This document shows, piece by piece, positions 14,810-22,239 of a stretch of 23,901 bases of DNA. Source of the DNA: Pseudomonadota bacterium (GTDB taxonomy: Bacteria; Pseudomonadota; Alphaproteobacteria; Caulobacterales; Caulobacteraceae). The position numbers were made by a program, and so were the translations under genes. Within the stretch, counting starts at the first letter, position 1. Every line of letters starts with the position of its first letter. The stretch spans positions 1-23,901 of the forward strand of contig JAEYAO010000001.1 of the NCBI GenBank assembly GCA_023456105.1, given 5' to 3'. The notes beneath the pieces are model-generated. The model saw only the letters and a program-made list of their open reading frames with translations, was not told the DNA's origin and ran no database searches.

Positions 14810-15322
14810 ATGAACCATCACGACAGCGAACAGATCATCACCCGCGCCGGCGTGCGGCTGCATGTCAGGCGCACTCGCGATGAGGACGAACCCGCCCTTG
14901 CCGGCTTCTTCGCCTCGGTCACGCCGGAAGACCTACGATTCCGTTTTCTCGCGACCCTGCGCCATGTCGGCCACGAGCGCCTGGTGGCCATGATCCGCGC
15001 CAACGACGCCCGCAACGAAAGCCTGATCGCCTTTGTCGACGACGGCTCCGTGGCGGCGACGGCGATCCTGGCCGGCGATGGGGAAGGCGAGCGCGCCGAG
15101 GCCGCGGTCGTGCTGCGGGGGGATCTGAAAGGGCGGGGCATCGGTTGGTCGATGCTCGACTACCTGGTCGGCCACGCCCGGGCGCGCGGCTACGCCGTCA
15201 TCGAGTCCATCGAGAACCACGCCCATCGCAGCGCCCTTCAGATCGAGCGTGAAATGGGCTTTGAGGCGTCGGCTATCGATGGCGACCCGTCGCTCGTGCG
15301 GGTCAGCAAATCCCTGCGCTGA
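14810..15322 (+). CDS. GNAT family N-acetyltransferase (Pat/YfiQ GNAT-domain-like)
   Basis: This 170-residue protein starts at ATG 14810, behind AAGGAGA (14798-14804, 5-nt spacing). It has a typical GNAT fold: VRLHVRRTRDEDEPALAGFF, then SVTPEDLRFRFLATLRHVGH, and the acetyl-CoA binding segment VVLRGDLKGRGIGWSMLDYL. The sequence style (SPEDLRxRF plus RxDLKGRGIG) is that of the GNAT domain fused to acyl-CoA synthetases in Pat/YfiQ protein acetyltransferases, but here it stands alone. It lies 60 bp after the CoA-transferase gene on the same strand, so a link to acetate metabolism or lysine acetylation is plausible but unproven. Other GNAT substrates are possible. Confidence 0.85.
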   Translation: MNHHDSEQIITRAGVRLHVRRTRDEDEPALAGFFASVTPEDLRFRFLATLRHVGHERLVAMIRANDARNESLIAFVDDGSVAATAILAGDGEGERAEAAVVLRGDLKGRGIGWSMLDYLVGHARARGYAVIESIENHAHRSALQIEREMGFEASAIDGDPSLVRVSKSLR

Positions 15323-15338
15323 CCGCCTCGGCGGAGAA

Positions 15339-15364
15339 CGCCCGCCGCCCTGGGGCGACGGGCG
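15339..15364. terminator. Stem-loop between convergent genes (bidirectional terminator candidate)
   Basis: CGCCCGCCGCC (15339-15349) and GGCGACGGGCG (15354-15364) form an 11-bp stem with one mismatch and a 4-nt loop. It sits exactly in the 51-bp gap between the converging GNAT and TonB-receptor genes. No T run is present, as is common in GC-rich genomes. Confidence 0.5.
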
Positions 15365-15373
15365 CTCGGGGCC

Positions 15374-17818
15374 TCACCAGCGCAGGCTGACGCGCGCGTA
15401 GGCGTAGCGGCCGTTGAAGCCGAACGGCGAGTAATAGGGGAAGCCCAGCACGCCGTTGTTGTTCAGCGAAGGGGGCGTGTAGTCGGGATATTCGTCGAAC
15501 AGGTTGTCGACGCCCACCGCCAGGCCGACGCGGTCGGTCAGCTGATAGCGGCCCTCCAGATCCACAACCGTCTTGGCGCCCGTGCGATAATCGCTGGCCG
15601 CCGTGGAGCCCGGCTGCAGCACGTCGCCGTAGTGGGTGGCGCGCAGCGTGGCGCCCAGGCGGTCGCGGCTCCAGTCGGCCGAGGCCGAGACCTTCACCTC
15701 AGGCGTGCCGTCCTCCAGCGTCAGCACGCGGTTGCGGCCGAACAGCGGGGGAACGGGGTTCAGGGTCGAGGAGGAGGTCGGCGTCTCCTCCACCGTGATG
15801 TCGTTGTAGTTGGCGGCCACGGTGAAGTCGAAGTCGCCCAAGGTCTCGGTCGGCAGGCGATAGCGACCGACGACATCGACGCCCTCGGTGGAGGTCGATA
15901 CGCCGTTCAGGAAGAAGCGTGCAGACGACACGCCCAGCGGATCGAGCAGGCTGGCGACCTGGGGCGAGAAGCCCCGGCCGATCAGCTCGGACAGCACGAT
16001 CTGGTCGTCGATGTCGATCTTGTAGGCGTCCACCGTCAGGTCGAAGCGGCCCAGCCGCACCACCGCGCCCAGCGAATAGTTGGTGGAGGTCTCGGCCTTC
16101 AGCGGGCGCGCGCCCAGCGCCGTCGCAACCGCGCTGGTCGCCGGGAAGGTGCCGGTCTCGACCGGCTGGCCGTCCTGGATCACCGTATTGGTCGAGGTGT
16201 AGAAGGACTGCTGCAGCGCCGGCGCGCGGAAGCCTGTCGAGATCGAGCCGCGCAGGGCGAAGTTCGGATTGAAGTCGTACCGCGCCGAAAACTTGCCGGT
16301 CCGGGTGTCGCCGAAGTCGGAATAATCCTCATAGCGGACGGCGCCCTCGACGGTCAGCTTGTCCGTCAGCGGAATCTCGACGTCGGCGTAGAGCGCGATG
16401 TTGTGGCGGTCGGCGTCGACCTCGTTGGATGGTTGAAAGCCGACAAATCCCTGGGATCCGGCCTGCAAGGCCGCGGCGGCCACCGGCCCGCGGTTGTAGC
16501 TCTCCGGCTGGCCGGCCTGAATTTCATAGGTCTCGCGGCGGTACTCGGCGCCCCAGGCGAAGTTCAGCGGACCGGACAGCCCGATCTCGAACGGGCGGGT
16601 GAAGTCCGCGCCGACCACCAGCTGGTCATAGATCAGGGAGCCGGAATCGAAGCTGGTCGGCGAGTTCGCGCCATAGGTCGAGTTGATCGAGTTTTCGGTG
16701 CGGAAATCCAGGGCGTTGCGGCCGTAGACGACGCTGAAGTCCGACAACCAGCCGGCGATCTCGCCGCGCAGGCCGGCGCCGCCCGAGATGTCCTCGGCCT
16801 CGACGCCGATCATGGGCAGAAAGCCGTTCGGATAGACCGTCGGGACGTTGTTGGCGTTGTCCGACAGGCGGGGAAAAGCGGCGCTTTCGCTGTCGCGGTT
16901 CTGGTAGCCGGCCCAGCCGTAGGCCTCCCACGTCTGGTTCAGCGGCTTGCCGGCGTTGGCGAACACGGTCCACTGCTCGACCTCCGGATCGCCGAAGCGC
17001 GCGGTGATCGCCCCGTTGGCGGCCGGACGGGGATCATAGTCGGCGCGGTTGGTCGGCTCGCGGTTGGTGTACTCCGCCGACAGCGTCAGAAAGCCGTCCG
17101 AGCCGAGGGCGAAACCCTGCCAGGCGGAGGCGGTGACGCTCTGGCCGTCCTCCTCGTCGCGGGCGCCGCGCGCGGTCTCCACGTCGGTGAGATACTGGCC
17201 GTAGGTGACGCTGGCGCCGCCGCCCGAGGACCGCTCCTTGAGGCGGAGGTTGACCACGCCGGCGATGGCGTCCGAACCGTACTGCGCCGAGGCGCCGTCG
17301 CGCAGCACCTCGACCCGGTCCAGCGCGGGCGTCGGAATGGCGTTCAGGTCCACGGCCGCCGAGCCGCGCCCGACCACGCCGTTGACATTGACCAGGGCCG
17401 AGGCGTGACGACGCGTCCCGTTGAGCAGCACCAGCGTCTGGTCCGGCGACAGGCCGCGCAGGGTCGCCGGACGCACCGTGTCCGATCCATCGTTGGCCGA
17501 GGGGCGGGGGAAGGTCAGGGACGGCACGGTCTGGGCGAGAGCCGCGGCGAACTCTGTGGTGCCGCGCGTCTCCAGCGTCTCGGCCGTGACCACGTCCACG
17601 GGGGCCAGCGTGTCCAGGCGCGAACGGCTGGGCGCGCGGGTGCCGGTGACGACGATGTCGTCGACCGTGGTCTCCGTTCCCGCCGCGTCGTCCGTCAGGT
17701 CCTGCGGAGAGGTGGCGGACGCCGATTGCGCCAGCGCCGGGCTCGCCGCCAGCAGGGCCGTCGCCGATGCGGCCGCAAGCAACCGGACCTGAGCGCGGCG
17801 TCGAGTGAAAGAAGTCAT
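15374..17818 (-). CDS. TonB-dependent outer membrane receptor
   Basis: This 814-residue outer-membrane transporter is read from ATG 17818; AGGA lies about 11 nt upstream, and an in-frame GTG at 17848 is less likely. A signal peptide (about 1-30, RRRAQVRLLAAASATALLA...ALA) is followed by a TonB-box-like segment (TVDDIVVTGT, about 51-60). The plug domain contains LRGLSPDQTLVLLNGTRRH and VEVLRDGASAQYGSDAIAGV. The remainder is a long beta-barrel ending in YAYARVSLRW, with the terminal aromatic residue needed for BamA insertion. The substrate is not deducible; siderophores, heme, cobalamin or carbohydrates are all possible. Its upstream neighbour on the same strand is a diiron-oxidase-like gene, which may be functionally related. 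Confidence 0.95.
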   Translation of the reverse strand: MTSFTRRRAQVRLLAAASATALLAASPALAQSASATSPQDLTDDAAGTETTVDDIVVTGTRAPSRSRLDTLAPVDVVTAETLETRGTTEFAAALAQTVPSLTFPRPSANDGSDTVRPATLRGLSPDQTLVLLNGTRRHASALVNVNGVVGRGSAAVDLNAIPTPALDRVEVLRDGASAQYGSDAIAGVVNLRLKERSSGGGASVTYGQYLTDVETARGARDEEDGQSVTASAWQGFALGSDGFLTLSAEYTNREPTNRADYDPRPAANGAITARFGDPEVEQWTVFANAGKPLNQTWEAYGWAGYQNRDSESAAFPRLSDNANNVPTVYPNGFLPMIGVEAEDISGGAGLRGEIAGWLSDFSVVYGRNALDFRTENSINSTYGANSPTSFDSGSLIYDQLVVGADFTRPFEIGLSGPLNFAWGAEYRRETYEIQAGQPESYNRGPVAAAALQAGSQGFVGFQPSNEVDADRHNIALYADVEIPLTDKLTVEGAVRYEDYSDFGDTRTGKFSARYDFNPNFALRGSISTGFRAPALQQSFYTSTNTVIQDGQPVETGTFPATSAVATALGARPLKAETSTNYSLGAVVRLGRFDLTVDAYKIDIDDQIVLSELIGRGFSPQVASLLDPLGVSSARFFLNGVSTSTEGVDVVGRYRLPTETLGDFDFTVAANYNDITVEETPTSSSTLNPVPPLFGRNRVLTLEDGTPEVKVSASADWSRDRLGATLRATHYGDVLQPGSTAASDYRTGAKTVVDLEGRYQLTDRVGLAVGVDNLFDEYPDYTPPSLNNNGVLGFPYYSPFGFNGRYAYARVSLRW

Positions 17819-17918
17819 CTTGCAGAAATCCTGAAAGGGCCGGCGCACAGGCGCCGATGCAGCGCAAGGCTCGCCGTTGAAGAGGAAAGGTCGGAGAAGA
17901 GGAGGCCGAAGCCGACCG

Positions 17919-17984
17919 TCAGGCGCGCTGACATCGCGGCGTCATCGCGCGCGATCGTTGCTCGGGCTTGGTTGTGGGCGACAT
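17919..17984 (-). CDS. Possible 21-residue leader peptide upstream of TonB receptor
   Basis: A short frame from ATG 17984 to TGA 17919 is preceded by GGAG at 17991-17994 with 6-nt spacing, a better ribosome binding site than that of the receptor itself. The peptide starts MSPTTKPEQR and ends TPRCQRA: basic, with one Cys near the C terminus. It lies in the receptor's leader, directly after a perfect inverted repeat whose base overlaps the GGAG. It could be a regulatory upstream ORF. A chance ORF cannot be excluded in GC-rich DNA. Confidence 0.35.
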   Translation of the reverse strand: MSPTTKPEQRSRAMTPRCQRA

Positions 17985-17992
17985 GAAAGGCT

Positions 17993-18028
17993 CCGTGTGT
18001 CGGGCGGGGGAGGTCGCCCGACACACGG
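17993..18028. promoter_or_regulatory. Perfect 14-bp inverted repeat in TonB-receptor leader
   Basis: CCGTGTGTCGGGCG (17993-18006) and its exact complement CGCCCGACACACGG (18015-18028) flank an 8-nt loop. On the minus strand the loop reads ACCTCCCC. The repeat starts 2 bp past the -10-like hexamer of a promoter candidate and ends at the Shine-Dalgarno sequence of the small leader ORF. It could be an operator across the transcription start, or an mRNA hairpin hiding that ribosome site. Confidence 0.6.
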
Positions 18029-18029
18029 C

Positions 18030-18058
18030 GATATTGAGGCGCGGACCCCTTCGGTCAA
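18030..18058 (-). promoter_or_regulatory. Sigma-70-like promoter candidate for the TonB receptor
   Basis: On the minus strand TTGACC (18058-18053) and AATATC (18035-18030) are spaced by 17 bp. Transcription would start near 18023, inside the inverted repeat, giving a leader of roughly 200 nt before the receptor gene. This is a consensus match by eye only. Confidence 0.4.
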
Positions 18059-18110
18059 CGCGCCGACGCGGCGAGATTTACGCGCAGCGTCTGATAGGTT
18101 TCCTGATGGT

Positions 18111-19025
18111 TCAGGCGCTTTGACGAAGCGGCTCGGCCCACAGGTGGGCGCGGTAGGCTTCGAAACAGCGCGCTCCGGCCATCAGCCGCATCACCGCGCC
18201 TTCGGCCAGGCTGGGGATGCACTCGGGACGCTCGGCGGCGAGGGGACGCAGCACCTCCTCGTTCCAGGTGCGCGAGTGTTCGACGTCCAGGGTGGCGTGC
18301 AGGGCGAAATACTTGCGCTCGGCGCCCACGCCGACCCGCTTCAGGCCGCGGGCCACATGATCCGCCCGCCAGGGCGCCGTCAGCTCGACCGCGCCCAAGG
18401 CGCCCAGCGCATGATAGGCGTAGCGGCGGGTGGTGGAGAAGGCGACCAGGGTGTTGCCCAGCGCCAGCGACGGCCACACCGTGCCCTCGATGGTCGGGTG
18501 CAGGTCCAGCTTGTCGGCCAGCTTTTGCAGCATCGGCCCATGCATGCCGCCCTCGTTGCCGCGGCCCATCTCGTCCCAGTAGTTGCGCGCCAGCTCCAGC
18601 TTGGGCCGCGTCGGCATCTTGACCTGGGCGTAGGCGACCAGATCCTCGAACCCGGCCTCGCCCGCCACCTCCTGCAGCAGGAACCAGCGCATCTCCTCGT
18701 AGCTGGCCTCTTCCGCCAGCCAAGGGAACAGCGGGTCGTTTTCGCCGGGGCCGTTCCCCTGCAGGTTCTCGAACCAGGCGACGAAGCCGTCCACGTCGGT
18801 CGGCAGGTCCTTCAGCCAGGGCTGGGCCTCCTGACGCATCCGCTCGACAAACGCGCCCTCGAGAAGGATCATCTCGGCGTCCTCGCGTGCATCGTCCCGC
18901 CAGCCGGCGTGAGGCGTGGCCGGCGCCAGGCGGCGATTGTTCCAGCGCGACATGCGCCGGTGAAATGCGTCCGGATCACTCACGGCGTCCGTGGCGGGGA
19001 CAGCGGACAAAGTCTGGGGGATCAT
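18111..19025 (-). CDS. Iron-containing redox enzyme family protein (heme-oxygenase-like diiron oxidase fold)
   Basis: This 304-residue all-helical cytosolic protein starts at ATG 19025; a purine-rich GAAGAGA lies about 11 nt upstream. Its motifs match the heme-oxygenase-like diiron oxidase group: SYEEMRWFLLQE (Glu119), ARNYWDEMGRGNEGGMHG (Glu152, His162), and the metal-binding helix ALHATLDVEHSRTWNEEV (His243, Asp247, His250). Members of this fold carry out O2-dependent oxidations on varied substrates (fatty acids, amines, amino acids). The substrate here is unknown. It lies upstream of the TonB-receptor gene on the same strand, but a promoter candidate between them suggests separate transcription. 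Confidence 0.8.
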   Translation of the reverse strand: MIPQTLSAVPATDAVSDPDAFHRRMSRWNNRRLAPATPHAGWRDDAREDAEMILLEGAFVERMRQEAQPWLKDLPTDVDGFVAWFENLQGNGPGENDPLFPWLAEEASYEEMRWFLLQEVAGEAGFEDLVAYAQVKMPTRPKLELARNYWDEMGRGNEGGMHGPMLQKLADKLDLHPTIEGTVWPSLALGNTLVAFSTTRRYAYHALGALGAVELTAPWRADHVARGLKRVGVGAERKYFALHATLDVEHSRTWNEEVLRPLAAERPECIPSLAEGAVMRLMAGARCFEAYRAHLWAEPLRQSA

Positions 19026-19175
19026 CGCGCGGATATTCTCTTCAGATGGGTCCCTGATACGCGCGTACCGTCGCCCGGTTCCCCGCAAGGTGGATCATCC
19101 GCAGCCGACAGCTTCGATGTACGACAAGGGCGCGGCCTTGCGAGCCGCGCCCCCGTGTCCTGCAAAAGGAAGGGA

Positions 19176-19547
19176 TCAGCCGCGACGATTGTCCCCGTCC
19201 CGACGCTCGTTGCGGATCTGGGCGGCCAGACGGTCGAAGCGGCGGTTCAGGTCGTCGCGCTCCCAGCGGCTCAGCCCGCCGCGGCGATAGTTGGCCTCCA
19301 GCCGAACCAGCGAGCCGAACTCGCTGCGCAGGCGGGCGGCCTCGCGGCGGCTCAACGAGCCGTTGCGCACGCCCTGATCAATGCGACGGTCCAGATTCGC
19401 CTGGCGGGCGTTGATGCTGTTCCAGCCTCCGGCGTCGGCATAAACCGGCGGGCGGCCATGACCGTGCTGGGGTTGGGCGGCCGCGGCGGGCAGCGCCACG
19501 GAGGCGGCAAGAAGGGCCAGGGCGGGGATGAGCGTCTTCTTGATCAT
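19176..19547 (-). CDS. Small secreted basic helical protein, hypothetical
   Basis: This 123-residue protein starts at ATG 19547, behind AAGGAA with about 7-nt spacing. A clear signal peptide (1-23, KKTLIPALALLAASVALPAAA) precedes an Arg-rich helical domain: SINARQANLDRRIDQGVRNG, SLSRREAARLRSEF, RRGGLSRWERDDLNRRF. The last two contain paired 'xLSRREAxxL / GLSRWERxDL' units that look like an internal helical repeat. Such proteins are common in Caulobacterales and sphingomonads, but I know of no established function. It is divergent from the feuN-like gene across a 211-bp intergenic region. Confidence 0.8.
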   Translation of the reverse strand: MIKKTLIPALALLAASVALPAAAAQPQHGHGRPPVYADAGGWNSINARQANLDRRIDQGVRNGSLSRREAARLRSEFGSLVRLEANYRRGGLSRWERDDLNRRFDRLAAQIRNERRDGDNRRG

Positions 19548-19716
19548 CGGATCGTTCCTTTGCGATGCGGCGCAGTCGGAAGCGGCTGCGATGGCTGGGA
19601 ACCTGACGCATGTCGCCTGAGCCGCATCTGAATGGCCCGCGTCACCTGGCGTTCATCGTCGCCGCCACGCCTCCGGGCCGATCTCTTCAACCTATGCGCT
19701 CGAAACCTGCGGGTCT

Positions 19717-19750
19717 TGTTCAGCGGCTGTTCAGAGGGGGCTCGTTATCT
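19717..19750 (+). promoter_or_regulatory. Direct repeat (11-nt period) and -10 element upstream of feuN-like gene
   Basis: TGTTCAG at 19717-19723 is repeated at 19728-19734, giving TGTTCAGCGGCTGTTCAG with an 11-nt period. Tandem half-sites one helical turn apart are the usual binding mode of OmpR/PhoP-family regulators, and such a regulator is encoded two genes downstream. A -10-like TTATCT at 19745-19750 would place the start of transcription at about 19757-19759, that is, at or next to the ATG. Confidence 0.5.
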
Positions 19751-19758
19751 CCACGGCC

Positions 19759-20064
19759 ATGTTCCGTTTCCTTGTTCCACTCGTTCTCGCCGTCTCCATG
19801 TCGACCGCCGTCGCAGCGGCGCCCGTGGACGATCAGTCGAGACGTCCCCGCGACAACGACCGCCGAGAACGGCAAGTTGAGGCGTCGCCCCAGCGCGTCG
19901 ATCTGGGCGACGTGGTGCGCCGGGTCGCCTCGGGCCGCCAGGGCCGCATGCTGGGCGTCAGCCCGCGCGGCGACGTGGTCGTGGTGCGGTGGGAATATCC
20001 GGGCGGCCGGGTGGCCGACATCACCGTGGACGGCCGCAGCGGCCGCATCCTTGGAGAACGCTGA
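19759..20064 (+). CDS. Small periplasmic PepSY-like protein upstream of FeuPQ-type system (FeuN-like)
   Basis: This 101-residue protein has a signal peptide (about 1-20, FRFLVPLVLAVSMSTAVAA), a charged linker, and a PepSY-like C-terminal unit: VDLGDVVRRVASGRQGRMLG, VVVVRWEYPGGRVADITVDG, ending RSGRILGER. It is separated by 3 nt from the response regulator gene, so the three genes form an operon. In Sinorhizobium the small periplasmic protein FeuN is encoded just before feuP and restrains FeuQ signalling. Size, location and neighbours agree with that role here, but I cannot show sequence homology. No clear Shine-Dalgarno sequence precedes the ATG, fitting a leaderless or nearly leaderless transcript. 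Confidence 0.75.
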   Translation: MFRFLVPLVLAVSMSTAVAAAPVDDQSRRPRDNDRRERQVEASPQRVDLGDVVRRVASGRQGRMLGVSPRGDVVVVRWEYPGGRVADITVDGRSGRILGER

Positions 20065-20067
20065 GCC

Positions 20068-20748
20068 ATGCGCATCCTGCTCGTAGAAGACGACGCCGAC
20101 CTGTCGCGCCAGCTGAAGACGGCGCTGACCGACGCCGGCTATGCGGTGGACCACGCGCCTGACGGCGAGGAGGCCTGGTTCCTGGGCGACACCGAGCCCT
20201 ACGACGTGGTGGTGCTGGACCTGGGCCTGCCCAAGATCGACGGGGTGTCGGTGCTGGAGCGCTGGCGGCGCGAGGGCAAGACCACGCCCGTCTTGATCCT
20301 GACCGCGCGCGGGGCCTGGTCGGACAAGGTGTCGGGCTTCGACGCCGGCGCCGACGACTATCTGACAAAGCCCTTCCACACGGAGGAGCTGCTGGCGCGG
20401 CTGCGGGCCCTGCTGCGGCGCTCGGCGGGGCATGCCGCGGCGACCCTGTCGTGCGGCGGCCTGCGCCTCGATCCCCGCGCGGCGCGCGCCAGCGTCAACG
20501 GCGAGCCTCTGCGCCTGACCTCGCTGGAATACCGGCTGCTGCACTACATGATGATGCACCAGGGCCGGGTCATCAGCCGCACCGAGCTGGTCGAACACCT
20601 GTACGATCAGGACTTCGACCGCGACTTCAACACCATCGAGGTGTTCGTCGGCCGGCTGCGCAAGAAGATCGGCTCCGACCGGATCGAGACGGTGCGCGGC
20701 CTGGGCTATCGGCTGACGCCGCTGGCGGGCGAGGCCGAGGCGGCGTAA
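20068..20748 (+). CDS. feuP: OmpR/PhoP-family response regulator, FeuP-like
   Basis: This 226-residue DNA-binding regulator has an N-terminal receiver with Glu7-Asp8-Asp9, phosphoacceptor Asp51 (VVVLDLGLPKIDG), Thr in LILTARG and Lys in LTKPFH. A winged-helix effector domain (about 125-220) follows, with LTSLEYRLLHYMMMHQGRV and NTIEVFVGRLRKKIG. Stretches such as FLGDTEPYD, AWSDKVSGFDAGADDY and LVEHLYDQDFDRDFNTIEVF are characteristic of rhizobial FeuP, which with FeuQ controls cyclic glucan export and other envelope functions. The gene lies 3 nt after the periplasmic-protein gene and 9 nt before the kinase gene. It may regulate its own operon through the TGTTCAG repeats. Confidence 0.88.
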   Translation: MRILLVEDDADLSRQLKTALTDAGYAVDHAPDGEEAWFLGDTEPYDVVVLDLGLPKIDGVSVLERWRREGKTTPVLILTARGAWSDKVSGFDAGADDYLTKPFHTEELLARLRALLRRSAGHAAATLSCGGLRLDPRAARASVNGEPLRLTSLEYRLLHYMMMHQGRVISRTELVEHLYDQDFDRDFNTIEVFVGRLRKKIGSDRIETVRGLGYRLTPLAGEAEAA

Positions 20749-20757
20749 GGGTCGCGC

Positions 20758-22170
20758 ATGGCGGGGGCGAACGGCTGGGGGCGATGGATCGGGCGGCCGG
20801 GCCGGTCGCTGACGCGGCGCCTGATCTGGCTGGCTTCCGGTTGGATCGTGCTGGCCCTGATCATCACCGGCCTGGTGCTGACCAACCAGTTTCAGGAATC
20901 GGCGCTGCGCCGGTTGGGCAATGTGCTCAGCGCCTCCATTGACGAGCTGGTGGTGCGCTCGACCGTCACGCCCGACGATCGGGTGCTCACGCCTCAGATC
21001 CAGGACGCGCGAACCCTGCGCGTCTTTTCCGGCAAATACTGGGTGGTCGCCGAGCCGACAGGGGAGAACCGCCTGCGCACCCTGACACGCTCCCAGTCGC
21101 TGTACGACGCCGATCTGGTGGTGCCGCGGGACCTGCCACGACGGCTGGAGGAGGCGTTCGGTCAGACCATCAGCTACAACGCCCTGGGTCCAGCCGACGA
21201 GCCGCTGCGCGTCGCCGCCAGCATGAAGCGCCTGCCGGGGCGTGAGCAGCCGGTGGTGTTCCTGGCCGCCATCGACCGCTCCAACATCGACGCCGACGCG
21301 CGCCAGTTCGCCACCATCACCTGGATCGCCCTGCTGGTGCTGGGCTTCGGCCTGGTGACGGCGGTGTTCATCCAGGTTCAGGTGGGCCTGCGCCCGCTGT
21401 ATGAACTCAGGAACGAGATCGCCGCCGTCCGCAAGGGCAAGGCCGCGCGCGTCGAACGCGCCTATCCCATCGAAATCCAGCCGCTGGCCGAACAGGTCAA
21501 CCGCCTTCTTGACCACAATCAGGAGGTGGTGGATCGTCAGCGCACCCACGTCGGCAATCTGGCCCATGCGCTGAAGACGCCCTTGTCGGTGATGCTGGCG
21601 GAGGCGGGAACGCAGGACGGCGCCCTGCCCGAGATCGTGCGCCGCCAGACCCAGGTGATGCAGGGTCAGGTCGATCACCACCTGCGCCGCGCCCGCGCCG
21701 CCGCCCGCGCCGCACACGGATTGGGCGAAAGCACGCCGGTGGGCGAAGTCGTCGACGAACTGGCCGTCATGCTGGAGCGGGTGTTCGCATCCAAGAACGT
21801 CGAGATCGACTGGCGCGCGCCCGACGACCTCGCTTTTCTGGGCGAGCGTCAGGACCTGCAGGAGATCCTGGGCAATCTGATCGAGAACGCCGCCAAATGG
21901 TCCAGGCGCCGCGTGCGCGTCTCGGCCGGCCCGAACGGCCTGGGCCAGATGATCGCGGTGATCGAGGACGACGGTCCCGGCCTGCCCGCCGACCGTCGCG
22001 ACGAGGTGATGAAGCGCGGCGCCCGGCTGGACGAGGATGCGCCGGGCTCGGGCCTCGGCCTGTCCATCGTGGACGACCTGACCCGCGCCTACGGCGGGCG
22101 GCTGACCCTGGCCGACAGCGATCTGGGCGGCCTGAAGGCGGTGCTGGAGCTGCCGGCCGCCGAGGCCTGA
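20758..22170 (+). CDS. feuQ: Sensor histidine kinase, FeuQ/PhoQ-like
   Basis: This 470-residue inner-membrane kinase starts at ATG 20758, with AAGGG 6 nt upstream. It has TM1 (about 22-45, LIWLASGWIVLALIITGLVL), a periplasmic sensor of about 135 residues, TM2 (about 182-204), a HAMP linker, and a dimerisation helix with the phospho-acceptor His270 in NLAHALKTPLSVM. The ATPase domain has N box GNLIENAAKW (372-381), G1 EDDGPGLP (403-410) and G2 GSGLGLS (430-436). It is the cognate partner of the regulator upstream and may be modulated by the small periplasmic protein of the same operon. The stimulus is unknown. Confidence 0.88.
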   Translation: MAGANGWGRWIGRPGRSLTRRLIWLASGWIVLALIITGLVLTNQFQESALRRLGNVLSASIDELVVRSTVTPDDRVLTPQIQDARTLRVFSGKYWVVAEPTGENRLRTLTRSQSLYDADLVVPRDLPRRLEEAFGQTISYNALGPADEPLRVAASMKRLPGREQPVVFLAAIDRSNIDADARQFATITWIALLVLGFGLVTAVFIQVQVGLRPLYELRNEIAAVRKGKAARVERAYPIEIQPLAEQVNRLLDHNQEVVDRQRTHVGNLAHALKTPLSVMLAEAGTQDGALPEIVRRQTQVMQGQVDHHLRRARAAARAAHGLGESTPVGEVVDELAVMLERVFASKNVEIDWRAPDDLAFLGERQDLQEILGNLIENAAKWSRRRVRVSAGPNGLGQMIAVIEDDGPGLPADRRDEVMKRGARLDEDAPGSGLGLSIVDDLTRAYGGRLTLADSDLGGLKAVLELPAAEA

Positions 22171-22181
22171 TCGCCGCTCCA

Positions 22182-22198
22182 AGCGGTTGTTAACCGCT
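22182..22198. terminator. Short palindrome after feuQ
   Basis: AGCGGTT (22182-22188), GTT loop and AACCGCT (22192-22198) form a perfect 7-bp hairpin 12 nt after the feuQ-like stop. It could be a weak terminator of that operon or an operator for the next gene, whose ribosome binding site begins at 22227. No T run follows. Confidence 0.35.
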
Positions 22199-22239
22199 GC
22201 GGCCGCAAGCTGGACCTTCCCGTTTGAAGGAGGGTCCCG

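Noticed and set aside
15632..17986. A 784-codon open plus-strand frame opposite the TonB receptor
   Set aside because: Low-complexity Arg/Gly-rich product; the opposite strand encodes a complete receptor with signal peptide, plug and barrel end.
17815..18024. A 69-codon minus-strand frame covering the whole TonB-receptor leader
   Set aside because: It lacks a good ribosome site, runs through the inverted repeat, overlaps the receptor start and has shadow-like composition; the 21-codon frame is better supported.
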